Shown here: one piece after another, positions 17,353 through 26,624 of the stretch
Layout: each line of letters opens with the position of its first letter
How positions within the stretch are numbered: position 1 is the stretch's first letter
NCBI GenBank assembly: GCA_903642215.1
Contig: CAHJWG010000006.1
Span: 124,001 to 188,000 of the forward strand
Length of the DNA: 64,000 nucleotides
Origin: Sphingobacteriaceae bacterium
GTDB lineage: Bacteria > Bacteroidota > Bacteroidia > Sphingobacteriales > Sphingobacteriaceae
Direction of reading: 5' to 3'
Notes under the pieces: generated by a model
What the model was told of the DNA's origin: nothing
Database searches by the model: none
The model's input: only the letters and a program-made list of their open reading frames with translations
Position numbers and translations under genes: made by a program

Positions 17353-18408
17353 TTACAAAGTTATCGCGTCAGCTAAATCAGTGTGGGTAAATTTGTGCAG
17401 GTTGATGGTTGGGAAAACCCTGCGAACCCGGATAGTGCCGGAATTAAAAAAGTCTGCAGCTTCCCGCCATTCTGTTTGCCTTGCTGCGCCGTTAGTTTCC
17501 GGATCGCCCATTGCCAAAACAGTTTTTGCGCGATGGATCATCTCTCCGGCAACTTCGGCTATAATGCCGCCTTTTTTATCCATTCCGTCAATTTTTTTAA
17601 GCCAGCTGTTTGTTCTCAACAAAAAATCGTGGGCATATAATCCTACTAAACAACGTGCCATCGGCGTGGCAGGCAAATGATCCCATTGCAAATGGCGATT
17701 AAAATTTTCTACTTTCCTCCTAAAACCCGGATGGATCTGGTTGGTATCATGTATCAGCATGGCGTAATCAAACTGCCAGCGCAAAGGTGCTTCGTAAAGC
17801 GCGCTTAATTCCCAGGCATTGTGTTTTGTAAAGGCGTGGTCAACACCATTTATCGTTTTATCATCATCTTGGTCACATCCGTTTACCACTACTTTTATCC
17901 GGGACGTTTCTATCCCTTCTTCCAGTAACTCTTGCACCAGTTTCGGCACTGTTTTCTCGTAAAAACGAAGGCAGGAAGCAACTACGTAAACAATATGCAC
18001 ACCAGCAGCAGTTGTAGTATGCGGCACCAGACAAAGCTTTTGCGGCATTTCCGGATCGCTGCAGTAATAGCCAATCGGCATTTCGCAAAAAGTTTGCTGC
18101 CAGGTAGAACTCGGGATAAACCGGTTACCCGCGCCAACAAATGCAAAAGCCTGATCGCTGTTTACCGTTCCGTATTGATAAGGCTGCCAGTAACCTTCGT
18201 TCGGATGATTGTAACCGGTAATTCGGCCATCCGCCTGCAAAGTCATGGTTCCGATCGGGACGATAATAAAGCCTGCCCTGGTTTCAGAATAACGACAAAA
18301 TAAATGCGGTACACCGATTAATTTTTCCATATCCACGCCCTGTTTCAGGCTTGGTTTGGCATCTTCTGTAAAACTGATTTCTTTTTCTGCTTGTAACGCT
18401 GTTATCAT
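17353..18408 (-). CDS. Unrecognised 351-aa protein, possible GT-A-like fold
   Basis: I do not recognise this family. The protein has no signal peptide and no membrane span. The central part, about residues 165-235, reads like a nucleotide-sugar transferase: a short hydrophobic strand, then KVVVNGCDQDDDKTINGVDH with an acidic cluster, then NAWELSALYEAP and DYAMLIHDTNQIHPGFR, similar in layout to GT-A enzymes that place a helix after the acidic motif. The N-terminal 150 residues look beta-rich with several conserved-looking aromatic residues. The C-terminus ends VFPTINLHKFTHTDLAD. It overlaps no better ORF and lies in the same orientation as DUF1810 38 bases further on. The glycosyltransferase suggestion is tentative. 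Confidence 0.6.
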   Translation of the reverse strand: MITALQAEKEISFTEDAKPSLKQGVDMEKLIGVPHLFCRYSETRAGFIIVPIGTMTLQADGRITGYNHPNEGYWQPYQYGTVNSDQAFAFVGAGNRFIPSSTWQQTFCEMPIGYYCSDPEMPQKLCLVPHTTTAAGVHIVYVVASCLRFYEKTVPKLVQELLEEGIETSRIKVVVNGCDQDDDKTINGVDHAFTKHNAWELSALYEAPLRWQFDYAMLIHDTNQIHPGFRRKVENFNRHLQWDHLPATPMARCLVGLYAHDFLLRTNSWLKKIDGMDKKGGIIAEVAGEMIHRAKTVLAMGDPETNGAARQTEWREAADFFNSGTIRVRRVFPTINLHKFTHTDLADAITL

Positions 18409-18564
18409 ATCTGAATTTTTGTGATTGAATTTTTGTGTCGGAAAAGATAGAAATAACTTCCTGTAAAATTATTTACTGCGAGGGTAATTGGAATCTTTAT
18501 TAATAATTTAAGTCAATCTATATTTGAATGGATCAAATTTCTTGATTAACAACTAAACTTTTAC

Positions 18565-18588
18565 ATGCTTCTTTTAGCACACAAAAAA
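18565..18588. repeat. Dispersed motif, full copy next to a terminator
   Basis: ATGCTTCTTTTA, then GCACA, then CAAAAAA. The A-tract runs straight into the terminator stem of the DUF4142 gene. Confidence 0.75.
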
Positions 18589-18619
18589 GGGGAACAGATA
18601 TACACCTGCTCCCCTTTTT
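18584..18619 (-). terminator. Intrinsic terminator of the DUF4142 gene
   Basis: A 14-base inverted repeat, AAAAAGGGGAACAG (18584-18597) and CTGCTCCCCTTTTT (18606-18619) with one bulge, lies 15 bases behind the DUF4142 stop. It has U-tracts in both directions. Confidence 0.8.
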
Positions 18620-18633
18620 AGTTGTTTAAATTA

Positions 18634-19221
18634 CTATTTCATGCTGTCATGAATTTTATTTACTGCATCCAGATGCGTTTGTACAACCGGAACTGTTTTT
18701 GCTGCAAAGGCTTTTAAATCAGCATCTTTACCGTCTTTTGTTTCGTCCTGCATCAGCGTAAGTGTATTTTTATGGCCATCAATCATGGCATCAACATAAG
18801 CTTTATCAAAATCTTTACCGGTCATTTTACCTAAATCATTCATTTTTTTCTGATGTTCTTCATCAACTGTAGTCGGCAAAGTAATATTTTTAGTTTTAGC
18901 GATTGCCATCAATTCTGTATTGGCTTTGCCGTGATCAGCAATCATCATTTTTGCATAATCCCTTACCTGCGGGCTAACTGCTTTTTCTGAAGCTAATTTC
19001 CCTAAAGCAACTTCGGCCATACCTGCATTTGCGGCGGCAGTTGCAAATTTTGAATCATCATTTGTTACCGCAATGCCGCCTGTTGCCGCAGCGTTAGAAG
19101 TGGTATCTTTTGTTTTGTTTAAACTGTCTGCGGCATCTTTTGCATCTTTCGGTGCACTGTTACATCCCTGGATTAAGTATCCGGATAAAACAATCATCAA
19201 AGCATAACTTAATTTTTTCAT
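18634..19221 (-). CDS. DUF4142 lipoprotein
   Basis: A 195-residue lipoprotein: the signal ends in GYLIQGC with Cys20 as the lipidation site, followed by a low-complexity Ala/Asp/Lys/Thr linker. The DUF4142 four-helix, ferritin-like domain covers about residues 58-192: DSKFATAAANAGMAEVALGK, then VRDYAKMMIADHGKANTELM and DKAYVDAMIDGHKNTLTLMQ, ending with VVQTHLDAVNKIHDSM. Family proteins are exported and linked to stress survival, but their activity is unknown; conserved His and Asp residues at helix ends suggest metal or small-ligand binding. A single-gene unit with its own terminator. Confidence 0.9.
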   Translation of the reverse strand: MKKLSYALMIVLSGYLIQGCNSAPKDAKDAADSLNKTKDTTSNAAATGGIAVTNDDSKFATAAANAGMAEVALGKLASEKAVSPQVRDYAKMMIADHGKANTELMAIAKTKNITLPTTVDEEHQKKMNDLGKMTGKDFDKAYVDAMIDGHKNTLTLMQDETKDGKDADLKAFAAKTVPVVQTHLDAVNKIHDSMK

Positions 19222-19316
19222 GTGAGTTTTTGGTTTTTGAAGTTGCTAACAAGATACTTAATAATAAGTTTTGGTAAACAAATTTATTGATGTGCTGATA
19301 GATTATGCATCAAACA

Positions 19317-21368
19317 TTAATTTTTAGCTGCGCCGGAAATCCATTGGTTTTTGATACCAAAACCCAAATCAGGCTGATCAGCAGCTGTAAACACCAACTT
19401 TCCGCCGTTCAAAATTTCCTGATGGGTAATCCAGTTCCGGTCCAGCTTTTTGCCATTCAGCCGTACTTCTTTTATATACCTTTTTTTAAGGCCGTAATTT
19501 TCGACCGAAACCGTAAGTTTTTTACCATCCGGCCAGTTAAAACTAATGGTTTGGAAAAGCGGCAGGTTGAGGTAATACACCGGCCAGCCCACGCAGGCCG
19601 GCGAAAAGCCGCAGGAAGTAAAAACAAACCAGGCCGACATCGCACCGGCATCATCATCCATCGTACGGATATAAGCATCGGGTTTGTTCTGGTAAATCAC
19701 ATCCACAAAAGGGTCAATCCCGCGGCTGTTATCGTTAAAGTAATATTGAATCACCGTATCTACAGCCAATTTGTGCATTAAATCCTGCGATTTCCAAGGC
19801 TCTGCACTGGCGTTATACAGCAGCGGAACCTGTAAATCCGGTTCGTTGGCATGGTTGTATAAATCCTTTTCAAAAAAGGTATTCAGCTGGTTTTCAAATG
19901 TTTTTTCGCCGCCGGTCAGCTCTTTTAAACCCTGCACATCAAAAGGTACAAACCAGCGGTATTGCCAAATCGTTCCCTGGTAAATACCTCGTGCCGAAAC
20001 CTGGTCGACATCCCGTTTGGTTAAATCTTTAAAATCCTTGTTCCAGTAATTTTTATATTGAAGTGCTTTTTGCAGATACTTTTCGCTTAGCTGATTTTTA
20101 CCTGTGATTTTTAAAATCTGCGACAATGCCCAGGCATCATAACTGGATTCCAGTGCTTTATCCGGATGCTTATAATCCAGGCTGTCTACTTCTTTTATCA
20201 ATGAATCTTCAATGCTTTTAAAGTCGATTTTATAACCTTTCCGGTAAGCATCCAGCAAAACAACGATGGCATGTTCGGTTCGTACCGTGTTAGATGGTTC
20301 GTGTTTGGTGGCGTAATCTTTTTTTCCGTACGGATATAAATTGGCGATAGAAGCCGCCATATCGCGGTACTTTTCCGGGTAAGCAACGGATAAAAGCGGG
20401 AGCTGCGTGCGGTAATTATCCCAAATAGCCCAACCGTTGTAAACTGTATTTTGTGTATGCTGCAAGCTGCCGTTTATCGCACGATAATTTCCGTCTTTTT
20501 CCGAAATTACATAAGGCGATTGCACGGTTCGGTAAAGCATCGAATAAAAAAGCTTTTCTCTTTCTGCATCGCCTTTTACTTCGATGCGGTTTAAAAGCTG
20601 GTTCCAATCCTTCGTACTTGCCAATTTTTGGTCGGTAAAAGAAGCATTGCTGATGGCCGCTTTGGCATATGCCGTACTTACCGAAGAAAAAGAAACGCTG
20701 ATTACGGCATCTTTTACAGCTGAATTTAAATTGGCAATAAGCCGGTGCCCTTCGCCCGAAAACGTAACCGGCTGGTTAAATTGGAGGAAATAATACAAGC
20801 GAAAAGCACCCGCACTGCAAGTTGTCCCGGATTCGATCCAACCGCTTATTGTGTTATTTTCCACCTGATGTTCTTCTGCGATAAAATGGTTTGCCAAGGC
20901 AAAACTTAAATCGATCAAAAAGCCTTTTTTACCGACCGGAAAACTATAATGTTCCAATCCGGCATTTTTAAAAACACTGATTTCAGCTTTGATCTGATTA
21001 GAAAATCCAACCGAATAATAACCGGGTGCAGCCGATTCTGTCGATTTTTCCAGCTTTGTTTGCTGCGCATCGTCGCCCAAAAAAGGTTTGATCAGTATAT
21101 TTCCGCCGCTTCCCTGGCAACCAACGCCTTCTACCCGATTGTGTGTAAAACCCAGAAATAATTTGGCTTTGTGTTCGTAACCCATGTGCAGGTTAGGATA
21201 AGTTTGCGGGCCGATACTAAGCATACTGAACGGATAAGAAGCAGCAGGCGACATTTGCCCGTGATCCCCGGAGGAACCCAGGAAAACGTTGACCATTTTT
21301 GCCGGCTCTGCAACCTGAGCAAACATTTTTACCGGTAAAAGAAGTATCAGGAAAAGGTATTTTTTCAT
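19317..21368 (-). CDS. GH92 alpha-mannosidase of the SusCD operon
   Basis: A protein of 683 residues from the ATG at 21368 (MKKYLFLILLLPVKMFAQ signal); an upstream ATG at 21422 would add 18 unlikely residues. GH92 enzymes are calcium-dependent exo-alpha-mannosidases. Landmarks are VNVFLGSSGDHGQMSPAASY, FTHNRVEGVGCQGSGG, AIWDNYRTQLPLLS, the HEPS segment, NHANEPDLQVP, a catalytic-region DDDAGAMSAWFVFTSCGF, and NWPDGKKLTVSVENYGLKK. It is somewhat short for the family, and several motifs differ from the two other GH92 proteins in the window, so specificity probably differs too. Third gene of an operon with SusC and SusD. Two near or exact motif copies lie inside it (20636-20647 and 21336-21347). 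Confidence 0.9.
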   Translation of the reverse strand: MKKYLFLILLLPVKMFAQVAEPAKMVNVFLGSSGDHGQMSPAASYPFSMLSIGPQTYPNLHMGYEHKAKLFLGFTHNRVEGVGCQGSGGNILIKPFLGDDAQQTKLEKSTESAAPGYYSVGFSNQIKAEISVFKNAGLEHYSFPVGKKGFLIDLSFALANHFIAEEHQVENNTISGWIESGTTCSAGAFRLYYFLQFNQPVTFSGEGHRLIANLNSAVKDAVISVSFSSVSTAYAKAAISNASFTDQKLASTKDWNQLLNRIEVKGDAEREKLFYSMLYRTVQSPYVISEKDGNYRAINGSLQHTQNTVYNGWAIWDNYRTQLPLLSVAYPEKYRDMAASIANLYPYGKKDYATKHEPSNTVRTEHAIVVLLDAYRKGYKIDFKSIEDSLIKEVDSLDYKHPDKALESSYDAWALSQILKITGKNQLSEKYLQKALQYKNYWNKDFKDLTKRDVDQVSARGIYQGTIWQYRWFVPFDVQGLKELTGGEKTFENQLNTFFEKDLYNHANEPDLQVPLLYNASAEPWKSQDLMHKLAVDTVIQYYFNDNSRGIDPFVDVIYQNKPDAYIRTMDDDAGAMSAWFVFTSCGFSPACVGWPVYYLNLPLFQTISFNWPDGKKLTVSVENYGLKKRYIKEVRLNGKKLDRNWITHQEILNGGKLVFTAADQPDLGFGIKNQWISGAAKN

Positions 21369-21430
21369 TTTATACAGAAGCAAAAAAAGAGGAACAAATT
21401 CCTCTTTTTCAATTTTACACATTTAATTTT

Positions 21431-22954
21431 TTAGTAACCCGGATTCTGGTACATTTTTGTTGGGTTAAGTTTGTACTCGTCCAACGGAATCGGGTAATAC
21501 CTGTCTTTTGCACTAAAGTTCGACAGTTTTGCCAATCCGAAGTTAAGCTGGGATTTTGCTTTAAAGAAAGTTACCAGTTCCGGTGTGGTAAAAAACCGGA
21601 TCAAATCAAACCATCTTTGGTGTTCAAAAGCAAGTTCTACCCGGCGTTCATGCAAAATAGCCAGTTTTAAAGTAGGATATTTACCTGCATAAACAGCAGT
21701 TGCACTTGCTGCGGCATACAATGGCATCCCGGCCCTGGCACGCACCATATCCAAGTATTGAATAGCAACCGCGCTGTTTCCCTGGAGCATATTTACTTCT
21801 GCCAGCATCAAAATCACATCGGCATAACGGATAATCGGCGTATTGTTTCCACCGTAACCATTTATGCCTGCGGCCGAACTTGCATCGCGATATTTAGTAA
21901 TATAGTAATCCTGTACCTGCGTGTTAGAAGCAAATTTGATAGAAAAGGCCGCACGAGGATCATTAGGTTCGTAATCCAGTACTAAATCCCTGGTTACATT
22001 TCCGCCCACACCCAAACCTATTTTAAGTGAATTGATGGTTTCCCCAAGCGGCTGGTTACTGGCAGCAATACCTGAACTGTAACTGATATCTCCCTGCTTG
22101 TTTACAATTTCGAAGATAATTTCCGGGTTATTTGCTTTTTTATTTACGTCGAATACATCCGCATAAGGGATGCTGGCCAAAGTAGTAAAAGGCCGCACGT
22201 TGTAAGCAGCAGTAAGATAAGTATTGGCATTTACCAGATTTTCGTCCCTGCCTTCGGTTAGCGAGGAAGCCATGGTTAAATACACCTGGCCCAACAATGC
22301 GTTGATAGCAGCTTTAGAAACCCGGCCGGCATTTGCACCCGTTTGTAAATTGGGTAGATTACTGGTTAAACCATCTTTAAGGTCGGTTACAATTTGCTTA
22401 TAAACTGCCGCTTCTGTTTGCCTGTACGTAACTGCCGAAACTTCTTCTGCGCTGTTTAACGGTACGGTAACAATTGGCACCGGCCCCCATTTTCTAACTA
22501 ATTGAAAATACATCAGTGCCCGGATAAATTTAGCTTCTGCCAAGTAGCCAAGCTTGGTATCGTTACTTGAAAAAGTTACTTTATCGATGTTTGCCGTAAC
22601 AATATTACACCTGCTGATTGCCTGATAAAGGTTTGACCAGTGTGCTTTTAAATAAGTATTGCTGGCCAAAAGGCTAAAATCCCCGAACTGGAACGGCTCG
22701 CCTGCGTTGGATTGTGCATCGTCCCTGCCGGTATCGTCAGAACGTTCATCTGTAAACAAACCGCTGCCTTCGCCGATATTATTGCCGGATCTTAATGCGG
22801 TATATGCTCCGTTTACCGCTAATAAAACATCATTTTCTGATTTAAAAGCATTTGCTACAGGTACTTCATTCGGATTGCTTAATTCTATAAAGCTTTTCTT
22901 ACAGGAGGTAAAAGTTACCAGTGCCAGCAAGAATATGGTGATCTGTTTTTTCAT
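21431..22954 (-). CDS. SusD/RagB glycan-binding lipoprotein
   Basis: A 507-residue SusD-like protein: the signal ends in LVTFTSC with Cys18 as the lipidation site, then the SusD start FIELSNPNEVPVANAFKSEN, TPR-like helices in the first half (NLYQAISRCNIVTANID, EAKFIRALMYFQLVRKWGPVP) and the conserved end region DVILMLAEVNMLQG, DMVRARAGMPLY, ILHERRVELAFEHQRWFDLIR and YYPIPLDEYKLNP. It caps the SusC barrel on the cell surface and delivers oligosaccharides. It begins 19 bases behind the SusC stop and is followed 62 bases later by GH92, so the ligand is probably an alpha-mannoside. Confidence 0.95.
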   Translation of the reverse strand: MKKQITIFLLALVTFTSCKKSFIELSNPNEVPVANAFKSENDVLLAVNGAYTALRSGNNIGEGSGLFTDERSDDTGRDDAQSNAGEPFQFGDFSLLASNTYLKAHWSNLYQAISRCNIVTANIDKVTFSSNDTKLGYLAEAKFIRALMYFQLVRKWGPVPIVTVPLNSAEEVSAVTYRQTEAAVYKQIVTDLKDGLTSNLPNLQTGANAGRVSKAAINALLGQVYLTMASSLTEGRDENLVNANTYLTAAYNVRPFTTLASIPYADVFDVNKKANNPEIIFEIVNKQGDISYSSGIAASNQPLGETINSLKIGLGVGGNVTRDLVLDYEPNDPRAAFSIKFASNTQVQDYYITKYRDASSAAGINGYGGNNTPIIRYADVILMLAEVNMLQGNSAVAIQYLDMVRARAGMPLYAAASATAVYAGKYPTLKLAILHERRVELAFEHQRWFDLIRFFTTPELVTFFKAKSQLNFGLAKLSNFSAKDRYYPIPLDEYKLNPTKMYQNPGY

Positions 22955-22973
22955 TGTTTTTGATACTTAAATT

Positions 22974-25900
22974 TTAAAAAGTTACCCGTAAACCTAAATT
23001 GAAAACCCTTGCCAGCGGATAGTTACCGTAATCAACACCCGGTGCTAAATTAGCGGTACTGGTACCGGTTGATCCGTTGGTTGCATTAATGTTATAATCC
23101 ACATCCGGGTTATAGCCTTTGTATTTTGTTAACGTAAAAGCGTTATCTACAGAAGTGAAAACCCTGATGTTCTGAACTTTTAAGTGCTGGGCAAAGCTTT
23201 TAGGGATTGTATAACTTAAAGTAGTGTTGGTCATCCTTAAATAAGAACCATCCTGCAAATAAAAAGAAGAAAGCCTGGTGCTGTTGCTTTGCGTTCCGCC
23301 GCGTGATGCACGGTAATTTAAACCGCTTCCGGGCTGGCTTTCAGAAACATATCTGTCTGCAACATCAACATATTGATTACCTGATCCTTCAAAATTGTAC
23401 AGATAATAATCCTGCCCGTCTAAAACTTTATTACCGTAAGAGCCATTAAATGAGGCGCGCAGATCAAATGCTTTATAGCTCGCTGTTAAAGCAAACCCAT
23501 AAGTAAATTTAGCATAAGGACTGCCGATTACCGTTTTATCCGCATCGTTGATAATACCATCGCCATTTACATCTTGGAAATATAAATCGCCTATTTTAGC
23601 GGGATTGGATGAAGCGGATGAAGAAGCAACTTTACCAACATTGGCGGCCGTTAGCCTCCCCAATACCTGGTAGCCGTAAAACATACCTATCGGCTGGCCT
23701 TCCTGGGTAATATGTGTTAAATAACTGCGTTCTGCGCCGGCAACATAAATAGTGCTGGCACCTCCCAGATTAAGCACTTTGTTTCTGTTGAGGGAGATAT
23801 TCCCGCTGGCACCAAAGGTAAAATCATGACTTTTAAGGATGGTTCCGTCAACCTGAAAATCGAACCCTTTATTCTGCACCTTGCTGTCTCGCAGGTTCGT
23901 TAGGATACTGGTACTGCCTGAAACAGAAGAGATAGGCTGATTAAATAATAAGTTGTAAGATTTACTGATGTAATAGTTGATATTGAACGATAACCTGTTT
24001 TTTAAGATGGAAATATCCGTACCGAAATTATATTGTGAAGTAGATTCCCAGCCGATATTTTTATCCTTAATACCGTTTGCATAAACTGCCGAAGCCACAG
24101 CACCTGCACCGAATATAACACCTGTCGGCGAGCTTAAAGTTTGTGCAGAGTTATAATTACCGATATTGTTGTTTCCGCTTAAACCCCAGCTTGCCCTTAT
24201 TTTTATGTTGGATTGCTCTCCCAAAAAGTTATTGTACCAGTCTTCCTGCGAAAGTGTCCAGCCGGCAGATACGGAAGGAAATGTTCCCCATTTATTTGAA
24301 GGGCCAAATCGGGAAGAACCATCCGTACGCAATGTACCTGATAAAAAATATTTGCTGTCGTAATTATAACTGAAACGGCCGAAGTAAGAAAGCAAGGAAT
24401 ACTGAGTTTTTGCAGCAGCATCTAAAGTGAAAAAGGAAGGATCAGCACCTTTAGCGGTGATTTCGGGTATGTTATCATTGGTAAAACCTCTTGCAATTAC
24501 CCTAAGCAAATCGCTGTTGGTTTGCTGCGCAGAGTAACCTCCCAATACATTAAAATGATGTTTCCCCAAAGTTTTATCATAGTTGAGGGTAAATTCTGCC
24601 AGCTTATCAGATTGGGTAAGTGTTTGCGCTACCGCATTTGCAGCAGCGATAGATGAAGCAGAGTATGGCGGGTTGCTGCCGCCGTTGCTTAAACTTGTCG
24701 GCAAATAATAATCGTATTTTTCGCTATAAGTCTGCGTTCCTAAGTTGGCCTTAAAAACCAGCCCTTTTAACAGCTCATAAGTTGCATAAGCATTATAAGT
24801 GTTGCGGTAACCCAGCCTGTTTATCTTTGTTTCTTCTACACTTGCAATCGGGTTTTCAATTCCCTGAAAACCAAACTGATTAGCCAGCGCGTTTTGCCCG
24901 TATTTTATAGGTGCCCCGCTGCCATCCCTTGCCGGCAAATATGGGATATATAACAAGGCAGACATCATCGGGCTAAAACGGCCTTCGCCAACTTCTTTGG
25001 CATTTGTTTGGGTGTAAGTAATGTTAGCACCCACTTTCATGCGCTTGTTTACATTGGCTTCAATATTAGTCCTGAAGTTAACCGTTTTGATGCCTGTATT
25101 CGTTACAATACCATTCTGGTCCTGATAACCGCCGCTTGCGTAATACTTAATATCTTTAGTACCTCCCGAGAACGAAAGATTATGGCGCTGGAAGAAAGCA
25201 CTGCTTTTATACAACTCATCCTGCCAGTCGGTATTGGTTGTTGGCGTTATCAAAGATTGTGTAGCCGCATTATAAATATTGGTAGGGATACTTACCGAAC
25301 CGCCATTGGCAACGTTTTTTACACGTGTATCATTATTATCAGCATACATGGCATCGTTCCAGGTTTTGCCGGAGTTTACCCACAAATCATGGTAAGAGTT
25401 ATTGCGCGCGTTAATTACCAGTTGCGCAAACTGTGTGGCATTGAGTAGTTTAATCTTTTTTGATAGTTGGGAAAAACCCGATTCTACATCATATTCAAAC
25501 TTTCCCTGGCCTTCTTTACCTTTTTTAGTCGTGATAATTACCACGCCGCCGGCAGCCCGCGAACCGTAAATTGCAGCCGAGGCAGCATCTTTAAGGATAT
25601 CAACAGTTTCAATATCTTCCGGGTTGATAAAAACATTGTTACCGGCCGGGTAGCCGTCAATCACGTAAAGCGGATCTGAACTGGCGTTGATCGAACCCAC
25701 GCCACGAACACGGATTTTTACTCCTGCGTAAGGCGCACCGCTGGTTTGCGAAACCTGCACGCCGGCCACTTTACCTACCAGTGCCTGGCCTAAAGTTGGT
25801 GCCGAAATATTTAATTCGCTGGCTTTTACACTGGAAATAGCTCCCGTAACATCGCTTTTTCGTACCGATTGGTAACCGATAGCCACAACTTCGTTCAGCA

Positions 25901-26273
25901 TATTATTTGCAGGCAATAATTTAATATTGATTTGCTGTTGACTTCCTACAACAACTTCCTGTTTGGTATAGCCGATAAAAGTGAAAACCAAAGAAGAACC
26001 CGGCTCTGCCGATAAAGCATATTTTCCGTTCGCATCCGTAACCGTGCCGGTTGTTGTGCCTTTTATCAACACGCTTACACCCGGAACCGGCTGGTTCGTT
26101 TCATCCGTAACCGTTCCGGAAACTTTTACCGGTACTTGTTTTAGCATATTTTTTTGCAGAGAAACAGGTACCGCAAAAGCAGGCATCATTCCCGGCAAAT
26201 TTAAAGCCGCAATAACTGCCAGGCTTTTCAAATTTTTTCTGCTGATAAAATTTGAGTAAAACTTTTTTTGCAT
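22974..26273 (-). CDS. SusC/RagA TonB-linked transporter
   Basis: A protein of 1099 residues read from the ATG at 26273 (MQKKFYSNFI). Order of parts: signal peptide to about MPAFAV; carboxypeptidase-regulatory-like domain (VSGTVTDETNQPVPGVSVLI to FTFIGYTKQEVVVG); the SusC linker LNEVVAIGYQSVRKSDVTGA; plug with VSQTSGAPYAGVKIRVRGVG and DPLYVIDGYP, IETVDILKDAASAAIYGSRA; then a large barrel with the typical VNGDGIINDADKTVIG loop and the final NLGLRVTF. It imports oligosaccharides bound by SusD with TonB energy. First gene of the mannoside operon. No anti-sigma/sigma pair lies upstream, so regulation is not of the ECF type here. Confidence 0.95.
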   Translation of the reverse strand: MQKKFYSNFISRKNLKSLAVIAALNLPGMMPAFAVPVSLQKNMLKQVPVKVSGTVTDETNQPVPGVSVLIKGTTTGTVTDANGKYALSAEPGSSLVFTFIGYTKQEVVVGSQQQINIKLLPANNMLNEVVAIGYQSVRKSDVTGAISSVKASELNISAPTLGQALVGKVAGVQVSQTSGAPYAGVKIRVRGVGSINASSDPLYVIDGYPAGNNVFINPEDIETVDILKDAASAAIYGSRAAGGVVIITTKKGKEGQGKFEYDVESGFSQLSKKIKLLNATQFAQLVINARNNSYHDLWVNSGKTWNDAMYADNNDTRVKNVANGGSVSIPTNIYNAATQSLITPTTNTDWQDELYKSSAFFQRHNLSFSGGTKDIKYYASGGYQDQNGIVTNTGIKTVNFRTNIEANVNKRMKVGANITYTQTNAKEVGEGRFSPMMSALLYIPYLPARDGSGAPIKYGQNALANQFGFQGIENPIASVEETKINRLGYRNTYNAYATYELLKGLVFKANLGTQTYSEKYDYYLPTSLSNGGSNPPYSASSIAAANAVAQTLTQSDKLAEFTLNYDKTLGKHHFNVLGGYSAQQTNSDLLRVIARGFTNDNIPEITAKGADPSFFTLDAAAKTQYSLLSYFGRFSYNYDSKYFLSGTLRTDGSSRFGPSNKWGTFPSVSAGWTLSQEDWYNNFLGEQSNIKIRASWGLSGNNNIGNYNSAQTLSSPTGVIFGAGAVASAVYANGIKDKNIGWESTSQYNFGTDISILKNRLSFNINYYISKSYNLLFNQPISSVSGSTSILTNLRDSKVQNKGFDFQVDGTILKSHDFTFGASGNISLNRNKVLNLGGASTIYVAGAERSYLTHITQEGQPIGMFYGYQVLGRLTAANVGKVASSSASSNPAKIGDLYFQDVNGDGIINDADKTVIGSPYAKFTYGFALTASYKAFDLRASFNGSYGNKVLDGQDYYLYNFEGSGNQYVDVADRYVSESQPGSGLNYRASRGGTQSNSTRLSSFYLQDGSYLRMTNTTLSYTIPKSFAQHLKVQNIRVFTSVDNAFTLTKYKGYNPDVDYNINATNGSTGTSTANLAPGVDYGNYPLARVFNLGLRVTF

Positions 26274-26624
26274 ATAGTTTTGAATTTTATTGATTAAATA
26301 CACAGCGTTAAGAATATGCCGTGGTTAATTGTAACCGGGTTTGGCTTAACCAAACTTAAAAACTGAGATGTTCAGCAACTGATTACCGCTGTGTTTTCTT
26401 CCGCAAAACTATCTGCACCTGTTTAAGAAATCTGTTCTGTTTTATTAAAATTATGTTAAGATTTTGCCCTCAATCAGAAAAAATTTAACAGAAAATTCAT
26501 CTTGTAAATTGAATATTTTACAGAAAAAATATTTGGTGAGGAAATGTAAATGGGGAAATACTAACTTTTAGGTGATAAAAGAAGCATTGATATAATATTA
26601 ACCGATTCTTCTTTTACAGGCAAA
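26274..26624. other. Intergenic region upstream of SusC
   Basis: This 351-base gap should contain the SusC promoter, but I could not place a convincing -33/-7 pair. It contains the opposed motif pair at 26576-26617, which lies close behind the stop of the gene at 26625. The part next to SusC has a short inverted repeat (GGTTTGGCTTAACCAAACTT, around 26340). Confidence 0.5.
26576..26617. repeat. Dispersed motif, opposed pair
   Basis: TAAAAGAAGCAT (26576-26587, exact) is followed by ATTCTTCTTTTA (26606-26617, two mismatches in the arm). The 42-base reverse-forward pair ends 8 bases from the stop of the gene at 26625. Confidence 0.7.

Noticed and set aside
25008..25448. 146-codon plus-strand ORF inside SusC
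   Set aside because: The SusC frame is continuous and conserved over this region; the antisense frame has no support.
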